Below are positions 37,044-46,330 of a DNA stretch of 64,000 nt, in pieces. Position 1 is the stretch's first letter. Every line of letters begins with the position of its first letter. A program made the position numbers and the translations under genes. Origin of the DNA: Flavobacterium limicola (lineage in GTDB: Bacteria > Bacteroidota > Bacteroidia > Flavobacteriales > Flavobacteriaceae); contig NZ_RBXA01000002.1 in the NCBI RefSeq assembly GCF_003634755.1, forward strand, positions 537,347 through 601,346, written 5' to 3'. The notes beneath the pieces are model-generated. The model was not told the DNA's origin. It did no database searches and was given only the letters and a program-made list of their open reading frames with translations.

Positions 37044-38063
37044 TTATTGAAAATTAATTGTCAATCCAAAAAGGCTTGTATTTCCGGCTAATGTATATCT
37101 GGAATACGAATAATTGAATTTCAATTTATTTAATTTAAGTCCAAATCCCAATGAAACCCCTGAGAAATTCCTTTGTTCTACAAGGCGTAATTCCTCAGCT
37201 CTTCTAAAATTATATCCAACTCGAAGATTAAACGCTTTTTTAGGAAAGAGTTCAACACCCACAATTACGTGTCGCAAAGCATTATTAACGAAAGATACTT
37301 TTTCTTCGGTGGATTCTCCATCAAATGAAGATTCTGCTCTGGCTGGATTTGAAAAAGCAATATTCCATTGTTGCAAATTTTCCAGAGTAAGATGCCAACG
37401 AATAGGTACATTTTCCAATTCCTGTGAAACTCCAGCTATGATTTCAAGCGGCAGTTTCTCATTCGTACCATTATACGTTGAAAACTGAGTTCCAATGTTT
37501 CTAATCGCCAAACCCCAATTTACATCATTTCTTTCATCAATAAACAAAGCGCCAATGTCAAGCGCTCCTCCAAAAGAATGATAGGTTTCTAAACTGGAAG
37601 AAATCAGTTTTGCACTGGCTCCAATATGAATGTTGGTGTAAGGAATGTTGTAAGCGTACCCAAAAGAAAGTGCAATTTCGCTTCCTGTAAACTCTGATGT
37701 GGGCTGACCATTTTCGTCATAACCTTCAAAATTACCGTAGTTGACATAATTTACACCAGCCTGAAAAGTTTGCAAATGCCGGTCGTATGTGTACGCATAA
37801 GAAGCGGTTCCATAAGTAACTTCTTTATAATAACTGCCATAATTTAAAGCCAGGTGATTGTCCATTTCAGCATTTATGGTTGCTGGATTAAAATGAACCT
37901 GATTGACGTCATCATCATAAATCGTGATTACTTTTCCTCCCAAAGCTGCCTGTCTTGGCGAAGTAACCAAATTTAAAAACTGATAGGTATACTTCCCTCC
38001 TATCTGACTGTAAGAAACAGCACAAATAATAAGGAAACAGTATAGTTGAAGTTTTTTTAACAT
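37044..38063 (-). CDS. porQ: Type IX secretion system protein PorQ
   Basis: A 339-residue outer-membrane beta-barrel protein of the PorV/PorQ (FadL-like) group. A signal peptide (MLKKLQLYCFLIICAVSYSQ) is followed by GGKYTYQFLNLVTSPRQAALGGK, a strong PorQ signature. In Porphyromonas, PorQ belongs to the attachment complex (with PorU, PorV and PorZ) that links secreted cargo to anionic lipopolysaccharide. It is one of the fixed parts of the type IX system and its presence fits the cargo gene at 29002. Length and position next to cmk are as in relatives. Confidence 0.92.
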   Translation of the reverse strand: MLKKLQLYCFLIICAVSYSQIGGKYTYQFLNLVTSPRQAALGGKVITIYDDDVNQVHFNPATINAEMDNHLALNYGSYYKEVTYGTASYAYTYDRHLQTFQAGVNYVNYGNFEGYDENGQPTSEFTGSEIALSFGYAYNIPYTNIHIGASAKLISSSLETYHSFGGALDIGALFIDERNDVNWGLAIRNIGTQFSTYNGTNEKLPLEIIAGVSQELENVPIRWHLTLENLQQWNIAFSNPARAESSFDGESTEEKVSFVNNALRHVIVGVELFPKKAFNLRVGYNFRRAEELRLVEQRNFSGVSLGFGLKLNKLKFNYSYSRYTLAGNTSLFGLTINFQ

Positions 38064-38159
38064 GCTTTAAAGTGCAGTTGGTGTAAAATAAAAACGCAAC
38101 TGCGAAGATAAAATTATAAATACAATAAATGGCAACTTTGAAACTCGTAATTGCAAATA

Positions 38160-38210
38160 AAAAATCCAAATTCCATCTCTTGATAATCAAGTTTTGAAAT
38201 TTGGATTTTT
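38160..38210 (-). terminator. lon terminator
   Basis: Outer stem AAAAATCCAAATT with AAATTTGGATTTTT and an inner CTTGAT/ATCAAG hairpin, located after the lon stop and before porQ. The T run is on the minus strand. Confidence 0.65.
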
Positions 38211-38232
38211 GGTATTTAGGTGTTGTAATTTA

Positions 38233-40683
38233 TTACAAATCCTTAGCGTTTTTTACCTTCTGATCGGTCAAAGCAAATTTTAATACTTCGCTCATTTCTT
38301 TTACATAATGAAAAGAAAGTCCTTCAAGATATTCAGGTTTTATTTCATCAATATCACTCTTATTTTCATGACACAGAATAATTTCTTTGATATTTGCTCT
38401 TTTTGCCGCCAAAATCTTTTCTTTGATTCCACCAACTGGCAAGACTTTTCCACGTAATGTGATTTCCCCTGTCATAGCTAAGTTTTTCTTCACTCGTTTT
38501 TGTGTAAACAATGAAACTAATGACGTCAACATCGCGATTCCTGCACTTGGACCATCTTTTGGCGTAGCTCCTTCCGGAACGTGCAAGTGAATATTATATT
38601 TAGAAAGAATCTCGGAATCCAATCCTAAAAGTTTTGCATTCGCTTTAATGTATTCTAAAGCAATTGTAGCAGATTCTTTCATGACCGTACCTAAATTTCC
38701 GGTAATAGTCATGGTTCCTTTTCCAGGAGAAAGCAACGATTCTATAAACAGAATGTCACCACCTACAGATGTCCAAGCCAAACCAGTTACCACTCCGGCA
38801 ACATCATTATTCTCGTATTTGTCTCTCTCTAATCTTGGAACACCAAGTGTTTTTATGATATCTTCGTCCGTTACTTTTTTATTATACTCCTCTTCCATTG
38901 CAACTGATTTGGCTGCGTTACGGATTACTTGTGCAATTTTAGCTTCTAGACCACGAACACCAGATTCACGCGTGTATCCTTCAACGATTTTTTCCAATTG
39001 TTTCTTTCCAATAGTCAAATCTTTAGTTGTCAAACCGTGTTCTTTCAGTTGTCTTGGAAACAAATGTTGACGCGCAATTTCTACCTTTTCTTCAATTGTG
39101 TAACCTGACATTTTGATGATTTCCATTCTGTCTTTCAACGCAGGTTGGATGGCAGCCATATTATTAGAAGTAGCAATGAACATCACTTTAGATAAATCAT
39201 ATCCCATTTCAAGGAAATTATCATAAAACGAATTGTTTTGTTCCGGATCTAAAACTTCCAGTAATGCCGAAGATGGATCACCTTGATTACTGTTAGATAA
39301 TTTATCGATTTCATCCAAAACAAAAACTGGATTCGAAGTTCCCGCTTTTTTCAAACTTTGAATAATTCGTCCTGGCATCGCACCAATATAGGTTTTTCTG
39401 TGTCCGCGAATTTCCGCTTCATCACGCAATCCACCAAGGGAAATTCTAACGTATTTTCTACCCAAGGCTTCTGCAATAGAACGTCCAATTGAAGTTTTAC
39501 CAACTCCCGGAGGTCCTGTTAAACATATAATTGGTGATTTCATATCATTTCGCAATTTTAAAACTGCCAAATGTTCTATCATTCTTTTCTTCACGTCTTC
39601 AAGACCAAAATGATCTCTGTCCAATATTTTCTGAGTTCTTTTTAAATCGAAATTATCTTTGGAATATTCGTTCCAAGGCAATTCTAAAAACAACTCTAAA
39701 TAGTTTCTTTGTATTCCAAAATCAGGCGCTTGCGGATTCATGCGTCGCATTTTAGACAATTCTTTATCGAAATGTTTTTTGGTTTTCTCATCCCATTTTT
39801 TGGTCAAAGACTTTTGCAACATTTCGTCCATTTCCTCTTCCTGAGAAACACCACCCAATTCTTCCTGAATGGTTTTCATTTGCTGGTGCAGAAAATATTC
39901 ACGTTGTTGTTGATCCAAATCAAAACGAACTTTAGACTGAATATCATTTTTCAATTCGAGTTTTTGCAACTCAATATTCATATAACGAAGCGTTTCTAAA
40001 GCTCTTTCTTTCAATTCATTAATAGCCAACAAATCTTGTTTCTCTTTAACAGAAAGATTCATATTAGAAGTCACAAAATTGACTAAAAATGATTGGCTTT
40101 CAATATTCTTGATGGCAAAAGTAGCTTCACTGGGAATGTTTGGACTTTCTTTGATAATTTGAATGGCTAATTCTTTGATTGAATCCAGAATCGCTACAAA
40201 TTCAGTATCATTTTTCTTAGGTCTTTTTTCAGGAACTTCCTTGATTTTCGCGGTGATATAGGGCGTTTCATCAATAACAGCATCAATTTCGAAACGTTTT
40301 TTACCTTGAAGAATTACCGTTACATTCCCATCAGGCATTTTTAGCACGCGTAAAATACGGGCAACAGTACCTATTTTATGAATATCATCTTTGGTTGGAT
40401 CTTCATCTTCCTCATTGATTTGAGCAACAACTCCTATCGTTTTACCGGCAGCATTGGCGTCATTGATCAATTTGATAGATTTATCACGTCCCGCAGTAAT
40501 TGGTATCACAACTCCAGGAAATAAAACCATATTTCGCAAAGGTAAAATAGCCAATAATTCCGGTAATGCCTCATTATTCATTTCCTCCTCGTCCTCGGGA
40601 GTCAAAAGTGGAATTAAATCTGCTTCCGAATCAAATTCCTGAAGTGACAGATTGTCAATAGTAAGTATTTTATGATTTGACAT
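38233..40683 (-). CDS. lon: ATP-dependent protease Lon
   Basis: An 816-residue AAA+ serine protease that degrades misfolded and regulatory proteins. N-terminal substrate-binding domain (about residues 40-240), helical linker, AAA+ module with Walker A GPPGVGKT at residues 390-397 and Walker B FVLDEIDKL, and the C-terminal protease domain with the catalytic dyad Ser713 (PKDGPSAGIAM) and Lys756 (GGIKEKIL). The length and residue spacing (43) match E. coli Lon. A TATATTTG -7 box lies about 55 bases upstream of the ATG at 40738-40745, without a clear -33. Heat or stress control is plausible but not visible. Confidence 0.97.
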   Translation of the reverse strand: MSNHKILTIDNLSLQEFDSEADLIPLLTPEDEEEMNNEALPELLAILPLRNMVLFPGVVIPITAGRDKSIKLINDANAAGKTIGVVAQINEEDEDPTKDDIHKIGTVARILRVLKMPDGNVTVILQGKKRFEIDAVIDETPYITAKIKEVPEKRPKKNDTEFVAILDSIKELAIQIIKESPNIPSEATFAIKNIESQSFLVNFVTSNMNLSVKEKQDLLAINELKERALETLRYMNIELQKLELKNDIQSKVRFDLDQQQREYFLHQQMKTIQEELGGVSQEEEMDEMLQKSLTKKWDEKTKKHFDKELSKMRRMNPQAPDFGIQRNYLELFLELPWNEYSKDNFDLKRTQKILDRDHFGLEDVKKRMIEHLAVLKLRNDMKSPIICLTGPPGVGKTSIGRSIAEALGRKYVRISLGGLRDEAEIRGHRKTYIGAMPGRIIQSLKKAGTSNPVFVLDEIDKLSNSNQGDPSSALLEVLDPEQNNSFYDNFLEMGYDLSKVMFIATSNNMAAIQPALKDRMEIIKMSGYTIEEKVEIARQHLFPRQLKEHGLTTKDLTIGKKQLEKIVEGYTRESGVRGLEAKIAQVIRNAAKSVAMEEEYNKKVTDEDIIKTLGVPRLERDKYENNDVAGVVTGLAWTSVGGDILFIESLLSPGKGTMTITGNLGTVMKESATIALEYIKANAKLLGLDSEILSKYNIHLHVPEGATPKDGPSAGIAMLTSLVSLFTQKRVKKNLAMTGEITLRGKVLPVGGIKEKILAAKRANIKEIILCHENKSDIDEIKPEYLEGLSFHYVKEMSEVLKFALTDQKVKNAKDL

Positions 40684-40990
40684 ATTTTATTTAAGTCTTT
40701 TTGTCATTAAAAAATTCATTATTTAAACAAATATAAGGTTTCAAAATAGTCTTTTTATATAAAATCTAAGTTTAATCCTCATTATTTGCATAACGGTAAA
40801 AGAGTCAATCTCTGTGCCAAAATATAATCTTTCATCCTAATTTTCCATTAGAAAGAGATATTTTAGACACAACAAATAATAGCCAAATAAAACAATTCGG
40901 AAGACATCATAAGAAAAAATATAGTTTAATTTTAAAAACTGTAACAAATGCAAAAATAACAAGTCCTTATAATAAACTAAAATCAGCTGT
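40684..40990. other. Divergent intergenic region between lon and the ECF sigma gene
   Basis: About 307 bases, rich in A and T. The lon -7 box (TATATTTG on the minus strand) is at 40738-40745. The plus side shows no standard -33/-7 pair before the sigma gene, which is expected if that operon is driven by its own ECF sigma factor, whose target sequence is unknown. Confidence 0.45.
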
Positions 40991-41545
40991 TTGAGTTTAA
41001 CCAACTATAATATCGAAGAATTAATCTTGCTTTGCAGGCAAAAAAATCAAAAAGCACAGTGTGAGGTTTACAATCGCTATGCAAAAGCGATGTATAATGT
41101 GTCCTTTCGGATTGTCAAAGATGTCCATTTTGCTGAAGATGTAATGCAAGAGGGTTTTTTAAAAGCATTCACTAAAATAAACGACTATAAACAAGAAGTT
41201 GCTTTTGGTGCTTGGTTAAAAAGAATTGTCGTGAACTGTAGTATTGATTTTTACAAAAAAAACAATCAATTCAAACCAGAAGATTTTGATACCACACTTT
41301 ATAAAATTGAAGAAAAGGAATCTGCTTTAACTGAAATTACAAACTTCAATGAACTAAAAGTAAAACAAATTTTAGAGGTCATTAACTCCCTGAAATACAA
41401 TTACAGAATGGTTTTAACTTTATTTTTTATTGAAGGTTATGACCAAGAAGAAATTAGTGAAATACTTAATATAAGTTATGCCAATTGCAGAACTACACTG
41501 AGTAGAGCCAAAGATTGTTTAAGAAAAAAACTAGAGGAAATATGA
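40991..41545 (+). CDS. ECF (sigma-70 family) RNA polymerase sigma factor
   Basis: A 184-residue extracytoplasmic-function sigma factor. Region 2 is at about residues 20-90 (FAEDVMQEGFLKAFTKI, then WLKRIVVNCSIDFYKK) and region 4 at about 120-180 (YDQEEISEILNISYANCRTTLSRAK). The start is a TTG at 40991; an in-frame stop lies only a few codons upstream and the next ATG would remove the beginning of region 2. Its stop shares the ATGA with the next gene (probable anti-sigma factor), a sign of translational coupling. It probably directs its own operon and genes elsewhere; the signal is unknown. Confidence 0.93.
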   Translation: MSLTNYNIEELILLCRQKNQKAQCEVYNRYAKAMYNVSFRIVKDVHFAEDVMQEGFLKAFTKINDYKQEVAFGAWLKRIVVNCSIDFYKKNNQFKPEDFDTTLYKIEEKESALTEITNFNELKVKQILEVINSLKYNYRMVLTLFFIEGYDQEEISEILNISYANCRTTLSRAKDCLRKKLEEI

Positions 41546-42078
41546 AAAAGGAAAATAAAAAACTGGACAAATTATTTGACAAATTTGAAAATCAATGGGA
41601 TATCGAGACTCTTGAAAATCATCATGAGGAACGATTTGTAAAAAAATTAAAATCCAAAAAATCGAATTGGGAACGTTTCGCCTCTATTGGTATCGCTGCT
41701 TCTATAGTTGTTATGTTAGGGCTTTCAATATTCAACAATACTCCTAAAAAAACAGAAGAATTGCGATTTGCATCCAGAGAAACTAAACAAACAGATTCCA
41801 TTTTCACTGTTTTAATTGAAAATGAATTAGAAAAAATAAAAGAAAAAAAATCACCTGAAAATGAAAAAATAATTTCCGATGCACTCAAGCAAATGAGAAC
41901 ATTGGATAGTGATTATGAAAAAATAATTAAGGAATTAGAAACAAATGGAGAAAGTAAGCAAATTATTAATGCGATGATCAGCAATCTTCAAACACGAATT
42001 TCTTTTTTACAAAATGTACTGTTACACATTGAAAACAATAAAAAATTAAAAAATATTTCTGATGAAAAAACAATTTAA
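41542..42078 (+). CDS. Probable membrane-anchored anti-sigma factor
   Basis: A 178-residue protein with a charged N-terminal part (about residues 1-45), one membrane segment (about 47-65; ASIGIAASIVVMLGLSIFN) and a charged, helical extracytoplasmic part containing a coiled-coil-like stretch (about 85-170). No sequence family was recognised. The arrangement, ATGA overlap after an ECF sigma gene with one central membrane helix, is that of anti-sigma factors that hold the sigma factor until an envelope signal arrives. I use the ATG at 41542, preceded by GAGGAAA, rather than the upstream TTG at 41515. Its stop overlaps the next ATG by 17 bases. Confidence 0.78.
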   Translation: MKKENKKLDKLFDKFENQWDIETLENHHEERFVKKLKSKKSNWERFASIGIAASIVVMLGLSIFNNTPKKTEELRFASRETKQTDSIFTVLIENELEKIKEKKSPENEKIISDALKQMRTLDSDYEKIIKELETNGESKQIINAMISNLQTRISFLQNVLLHIENNKKLKNISDEKTI

Positions 42079-43126
42079 ACTACTCTTATTAGTCGTTTTA
42101 ATTCCATTTTTAGGATTTTCCAATGATCCTGATTATATTCATACCAAACAAAAAATCATAAAAAAAGCCTATTTCGTCAATTCAGATGCAGGTCTTTATA
42201 TTGATAACTCATACGGCAATATCTCAGTAACAACTTGGGACGAAGATAAAACCGAATTGGATATAGTCATAAAAGTGAGTGGTGATAACGAAAATTGGGT
42301 CAACCAACGCATCAACGACATTGATGTTGATATAATTGCGCTGAAAGGGATGATTACTGCAAAAACCATTTTAGGAAACTCGAGTTATAAGAGTAATGGC
42401 AAAAACAATAGTTTTCAGATTAATTATACGCTAAAAATTCCAAAAAACGGAAGTGTAAAACTCCATAATAAATACGGAAATATCAATACATCAGACTTAT
42501 TCGGTGAAGCTGAAATTAAATGCAAATACGGCAAAATAACATTAGGTCGATTATCCGGAAACTCCAGTAACATACAAGCAGAATATTGCTCTAACTCGAC
42601 TATTTCATTTTTAAAGAATGCAATCATTGGGGCAAAGTATTCAAATTTGAAAATTGGAGAAGTCACAAAACTAGATTTGGCTTCAGATTATACGGATGTT
42701 GATATTCAAGAAAGTGATGTCGTTAAATACATCAGTAAATACGGGAATATTAAAATTCAGAATGTAAAATCGTTAGATGCAACCGGTAATTATTTAACCC
42801 TTAAAGTTGGTGAATTATCCAATACTTTAAAACTGTCCACAAAATACAGCAATGTAACTATTGGAACTATAAATGCAAAAGTCAATACTGTAACTATTGC
42901 AGCGGGTTACACCGGATTAAACATTGGGTTTGATGCTAATTATGCTTTTGATTTTAATGTGACCGTAAAATATGCCAATTTTAAATATGACAATGAATTA
43001 GAAATAAATTCTAAAGAAGACTCGTATAACTTGAAAAAATACAGTGGTTTTTACAAGAAAAAAGGAGTAAATAATGTATCTATAATTTCAGATTACGGAA
43101 ATGTAATACTAGTAAAAAAACAATAA
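42062..43126 (+). CDS. Exported repeat-built (solenoid) protein, unknown function
   Basis: A 354-residue protein with a signal peptide (MKKQFKLLLLVVLIPFLGFSN). The mature part is made of about eleven units built on a short motif, aromatic-Gly/Ser-Asn-aliphatic, as in NSYGNISV, NKYGNINT, CKYGKITL, AKYSNLKI, SKYGNIKI, TKYSNVTI and SDYGNVIL, spaced about 20-28 residues. This suggests a right-handed beta-solenoid. I would place it near the DUF4097-like proteins, but without certainty. It overlaps the anti-sigma gene, is followed by another repeat protein gene, and so is part of the sigma operon. Its job may be envelope structure or signal sensing; this is inference. Confidence 0.75.
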   Translation: MKKQFKLLLLVVLIPFLGFSNDPDYIHTKQKIIKKAYFVNSDAGLYIDNSYGNISVTTWDEDKTELDIVIKVSGDNENWVNQRINDIDVDIIALKGMITAKTILGNSSYKSNGKNNSFQINYTLKIPKNGSVKLHNKYGNINTSDLFGEAEIKCKYGKITLGRLSGNSSNIQAEYCSNSTISFLKNAIIGAKYSNLKIGEVTKLDLASDYTDVDIQESDVVKYISKYGNIKIQNVKSLDATGNYLTLKVGELSNTLKLSTKYSNVTIGTINAKVNTVTIAAGYTGLNIGFDANYAFDFNVTVKYANFKYDNELEINSKEDSYNLKKYSGFYKKKGVNNVSIISDYGNVILVKKQ

Positions 43127-43142
43127 TCTTAAATCTTTACTT

Positions 43143-43877
43143 ATGAAAAATTCAATCAAATTATTTATTAGTTGTTCACTATTACTAACGACAATGGCTA
43201 ATGCTCAATGGTCATCCAATCAAAAAATAAAAGGAAACGGCAAAGTAATTTCTGAAAAAAGAACAACAGCTTCTTATGATGGAATTGCAATAACAGGTTT
43301 TTTTGATGTCGAATTAGTTTCGGGAAAAGAAGGAAACATTACTATAAAAGGCGAAGAAAATTTATTGCCTTACATCAAAGTTGAAGTTGTCGATCAAGTA
43401 TTAAAAATTTCTACTGAAAAGAACAAATATATCAGTACCAGCAAAGGAAGTCAAATTATCATAATTGTCCCTTTCGAAAGCATTAATCAAGTTTCTTTGA
43501 CTGGTTCAGGCGATGTGATAACTAAAAACAGCATTAAATCGAAATCATTTTCAGCTAAATTAACGGGTTCAGGTGATATGAATTTAGATGTTGAAGCAAA
43601 TGACTTTGATGTTAACTTAAGTGGTTCAGGAGATATAGTTCTAACAGGGAAAACGGAAAATTTCAGTAGTAATTTAAACGGTTCTGGTGATATTGATGCC
43701 GGTAATTTGAAAGCTAAAAACGCAAAGATTACCGTTTCCGGTTCAGGAGACAGTAAAGTTTTTTGCAATGAAAGCCTTCACGCCAGAGTTTCTGGTTCAG
43801 GAGATATTGAATACACGGGGAATCCAAAGAAAAAGGATACGAAAGTAAATGGCTCAGGAGCAATCTCGAAAGCTTAA
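43143..43877 (+). CDS. Head GIN domain (DUF2807) exported protein
   Basis: A 244-residue exported protein. A signal peptide (MKNSIKLFISCSLLLTTMA through NAQ) leads to a DUF2807 (putative auto-transporter adhesin, head GIN) domain. It carries repeated GSGD tetrapeptides: LTGSGDVI, LTGSGDMN, LSGSGDIV, LNGSGDID, VSGSGDSK, VSGSGDIE, spaced about 20 residues, typical of this family's beta-helix. It is the last gene of the sigma operon, 17 bases after the preceding gene, and a terminator follows. Cell-surface adhesion is only suggested by the family name. Confidence 0.88.
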   Translation: MKNSIKLFISCSLLLTTMANAQWSSNQKIKGNGKVISEKRTTASYDGIAITGFFDVELVSGKEGNITIKGEENLLPYIKVEVVDQVLKISTEKNKYISTSKGSQIIIIVPFESINQVSLTGSGDVITKNSIKSKSFSAKLTGSGDMNLDVEANDFDVNLSGSGDIVLTGKTENFSSNLNGSGDIDAGNLKAKNAKITVSGSGDSKVFCNESLHARVSGSGDIEYTGNPKKKDTKVNGSGAISKA

Positions 43878-43899
43878 TTTTTAAAAAGTAAATTAGAAG

Positions 43900-43934
43900 A
43901 AAAGGTGTTTTATTAATTTTAAACGCCTTTTTTT
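43900..43934. terminator. Convergent terminator at the end of the sigma operon and the MFS gene
   Basis: Stem AAAAGGTGTTT with AAACGCCTTTT (G:T allowed) followed by a T7 run on the plus strand. The right arm overlaps the last codons of the convergent MFS gene. Confidence 0.7.
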
Positions 43935-45238
43935 GGAACTCTTTTCAACAAAATAATACCAATTATAAAAAAGATTGCCAAAAATACAGTCGCAAATCTT
44001 GGACTCCCCGTAATTTGATCTATGACTCCGTAGAAGCACATTCCAATAACAATTCCCACTTTTTCGGCAACATCATAAAAACTAAAAAATGAAGCAGTGT
44101 CTTCGGTTTCAGGCAATAATTTAGAGTAGGTAGAACGGGACAAAGCCTGAATTCCTCCCATTACTAATCCTGCAAAACCTGCCATAATATAAAACTGTAT
44201 AGGCGAAACAATAATATAAGCTAAAATACATAAAATAACCCAAAAACAATTAATTACTATTAACGTAGGGATATTTCCAAATTTCTCGGAAGCTTTGGAG
44301 GTTAGAACTGCACCAATAATTGCCACCAACTGGATTAACAATATACAAACGATTAGCCCCGTTGTGCTTTCGCTTTTAGATTCCCAAGCAATTTCTTGTG
44401 CTCCAAAATAGGTAGCAACTAGCATTACTGTTTGTACAGCCATACTATAAACAAAAAAACTAAGTAGGTATTTCTTTAAGATAATATTTTCATCAAGCAA
44501 ACCCCATACTTTTTTTAATTCTCTAAAACCATTAAAAATAACGTGGTGTGTCACTTTTTGGTTTGCATTGACATTCCCTTTTGGCAAAAAATAGTAAGTG
44601 TATTGACTAAATATAATCCACCAGATACCAACCATAACAAAAGAATAACGCATGGCTTTCATGGCTGCTTCCCCTTTGGTTCCCGATATCCCAAAATATT
44701 CTGGCATCATAATCATTGCCAGATTAATAATCAATAAAATAACGCTTCCTGCATAACCAAGAGAATATCCTTTAGCACTAACTTCATCTTGTTGTTCAGC
44801 AAAAGCAATATCCGGCAAATAGGAGTTATAAAACACCAAACTCCCCCAAAAACCTATTAATCCTAAAAAATAAAAGAGTAAACTGATGTATATATTTTCT
44901 AAACTAAACCAATATAAACCTATACAAGATAAAGCACCCAAATAGCAAAAAAATTTCATAAATGATTTTTTATTGCCTATATAATCTGCAATACCAGATA
45001 AGAAAGGAGAAATTATTGCTACTGCCAAAAATGCCGTCGCAGTAACAAAACTAATTAATGCAGAATTTTTAAAACTAAATCCCAAAAAATCTATATAATG
45101 ATCTCGCTCAGAAAATAAGGCTTCAAAAAAAATAGGAAAAACAGCGGAGGTAATCACCAGGGGATAAACTGAATTTGCCCAATCATAAAAAGCCCAAGCA
45201 TTTAATAATTTTTTACTCCCTTTAGATAAATCTGCCAT
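43919..45238 (-). CDS. MFS transporter of the UMF1 (Atg22-like) type
   Basis: A 439-residue inner-membrane transporter with twelve hydrophobic segments. The N terminus LLNAWAFYDWANSVYPLVITSAVFPIFFE and the internal GIQALSRSTYSKLLPETEDTASFFSFYDVAEK are the hallmarks of the UMF1 family, to which yeast Atg22 belongs. Atg22 exports amino acids from vacuoles, so an amino-acid or drug efflux role is conceivable, but bacterial members are uncharacterised. It is a single minus-strand gene, converging with the sigma operon and sharing its terminator. Confidence 0.9.
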   Translation of the reverse strand: MADLSKGSKKLLNAWAFYDWANSVYPLVITSAVFPIFFEALFSERDHYIDFLGFSFKNSALISFVTATAFLAVAIISPFLSGIADYIGNKKSFMKFFCYLGALSCIGLYWFSLENIYISLLFYFLGLIGFWGSLVFYNSYLPDIAFAEQQDEVSAKGYSLGYAGSVILLIINLAMIMMPEYFGISGTKGEAAMKAMRYSFVMVGIWWIIFSQYTYYFLPKGNVNANQKVTHHVIFNGFRELKKVWGLLDENIILKKYLLSFFVYSMAVQTVMLVATYFGAQEIAWESKSESTTGLIVCILLIQLVAIIGAVLTSKASEKFGNIPTLIVINCFWVILCILAYIIVSPIQFYIMAGFAGLVMGGIQALSRSTYSKLLPETEDTASFFSFYDVAEKVGIVIGMCFYGVIDQITGSPRFATVFLAIFFIIGIILLKRVPKKGV

Positions 45239-45363
45239 GTTTAATTTTTTGTGATGCGAATTTATTTATTTTTTGCTTAGAATTATTCAAAATTTAAATA
45301 ATTCGACATTAACAAATCATTAACTACTAAGAATCATTCGCTTGAAAAAAAATTAATAAAAAA

Positions 45364-45391
45364 AGGACTACTCTTTTTTGAGAATAGCCCT
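45364..45391 (-). terminator. Terminator of the M48 peptidase gene
   Basis: Stem AGGACTACTC with its partner in GAGAATAGCCCT (one mismatch), loop TTTTTT, with a T run on the minus strand, about 40 bases after the stop. Confidence 0.6.
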
Positions 45392-45426
45392 ATTAAATGT
45401 TATAAAAATGTAATAATTTTAAAACA

Positions 45427-46242
45427 TTATCTTCTAATGACCCCAACTTTAGCAGCTAATGCTTTTGCTTCTGGAATCAATGCTTTTAAATTTGCAATTC
45501 TGGTAACATCAGATGGATGCGTACTTAAGAATTCTGGTGGCGCTTGTCCTGAAGATTGTGCCGCCATTCTTTGCCAAAAAATAATAGATTCATCAGGATT
45601 ATACCCCGCAATTGCCATTAAAGTAAGTCCAATTTTATCAGCTTCAGTTTCGTGATTTCTACTAAAAGGAAGCATTACACCAAACTGAGATCCTAATCCA
45701 TACGCTTGACCCCATATTTGCTGCGTTCGTTCACTTTTACCAGATGTTCCAACAGCTATAACTTGGCCAAGTACCTCCTGAGCTTGTCCGGCACTCATAC
45801 GTTGCGCACCATGATTTGCCAATGCATGAGAAACTTCATGCCCCATTACAGTCGCCAAACCGGAATCATTCAATGTTACTGGCAAAATTCCTGAATAAAC
45901 AACAATTTTTCCTCCTGGCATACACCATGCATTCACCTCTTTATTGTCTATTAATTTATATTCCCAACGATAATCCTGTAAATATTGTGATTGACCCAAA
46001 TAGGTTAAATATTTTTCAGCCGCAGCTTTAATTCGTAGTCCAACTGTTTCTACTTTTTTAGCATCAGCAGTTCCAGTAATCACTTTATTTTCCTTCAAAA
46101 AAGTACCATATTGTTGAAAAGAAGTTGGAAACAATTCAGTGTTTGAAACTATATTAAAATTTTTTTTACCTGTTACAGGATTCGTTGCACAAGAATAAAC
46201 CAATCCTGCTGCAAAAATCCCTACTAATAAATGCTTTTTCAT
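45427..46242 (-). CDS. M48 family metallopeptidase lipoprotein
   Basis: A 271-residue zinc peptidase attached to a membrane. The signal peptide ends at lipobox LVYSC with the lipidated Cys at residue 18. The zinc site is HEVSH in VMGHEVSHALANHG (about residues 128-140) and the third ligand Glu in RNHETEADKIGL (about 200-210). FLSTHPSDVTRIANL near the C terminus is a conserved M48 segment. This resembles the YggG/LoiP-type periplasmic peptidases, which cut misfolded envelope proteins. It is a single gene with its own terminator. Confidence 0.93.
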   Translation of the reverse strand: MKKHLLVGIFAAGLVYSCATNPVTGKKNFNIVSNTELFPTSFQQYGTFLKENKVITGTADAKKVETVGLRIKAAAEKYLTYLGQSQYLQDYRWEYKLIDNKEVNAWCMPGGKIVVYSGILPVTLNDSGLATVMGHEVSHALANHGAQRMSAGQAQEVLGQVIAVGTSGKSERTQQIWGQAYGLGSQFGVMLPFSRNHETEADKIGLTLMAIAGYNPDESIIFWQRMAAQSSGQAPPEFLSTHPSDVTRIANLKALIPEAKALAAKVGVIRR

Positions 46243-46330
46243 AATTATAGATTTTAAATATTATACAAAAATACTATTATTATCCATTTTTTTATTTACA
46301 TAATTAAATGTAAATGTATCAATTTTTTTG

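Noticed and set aside
43487..43768. Antisense open frame within the head GIN gene
   Set aside because: It is the reverse of the GSGD repeats, which impose an artificial PEP-rich pattern on the other strand.
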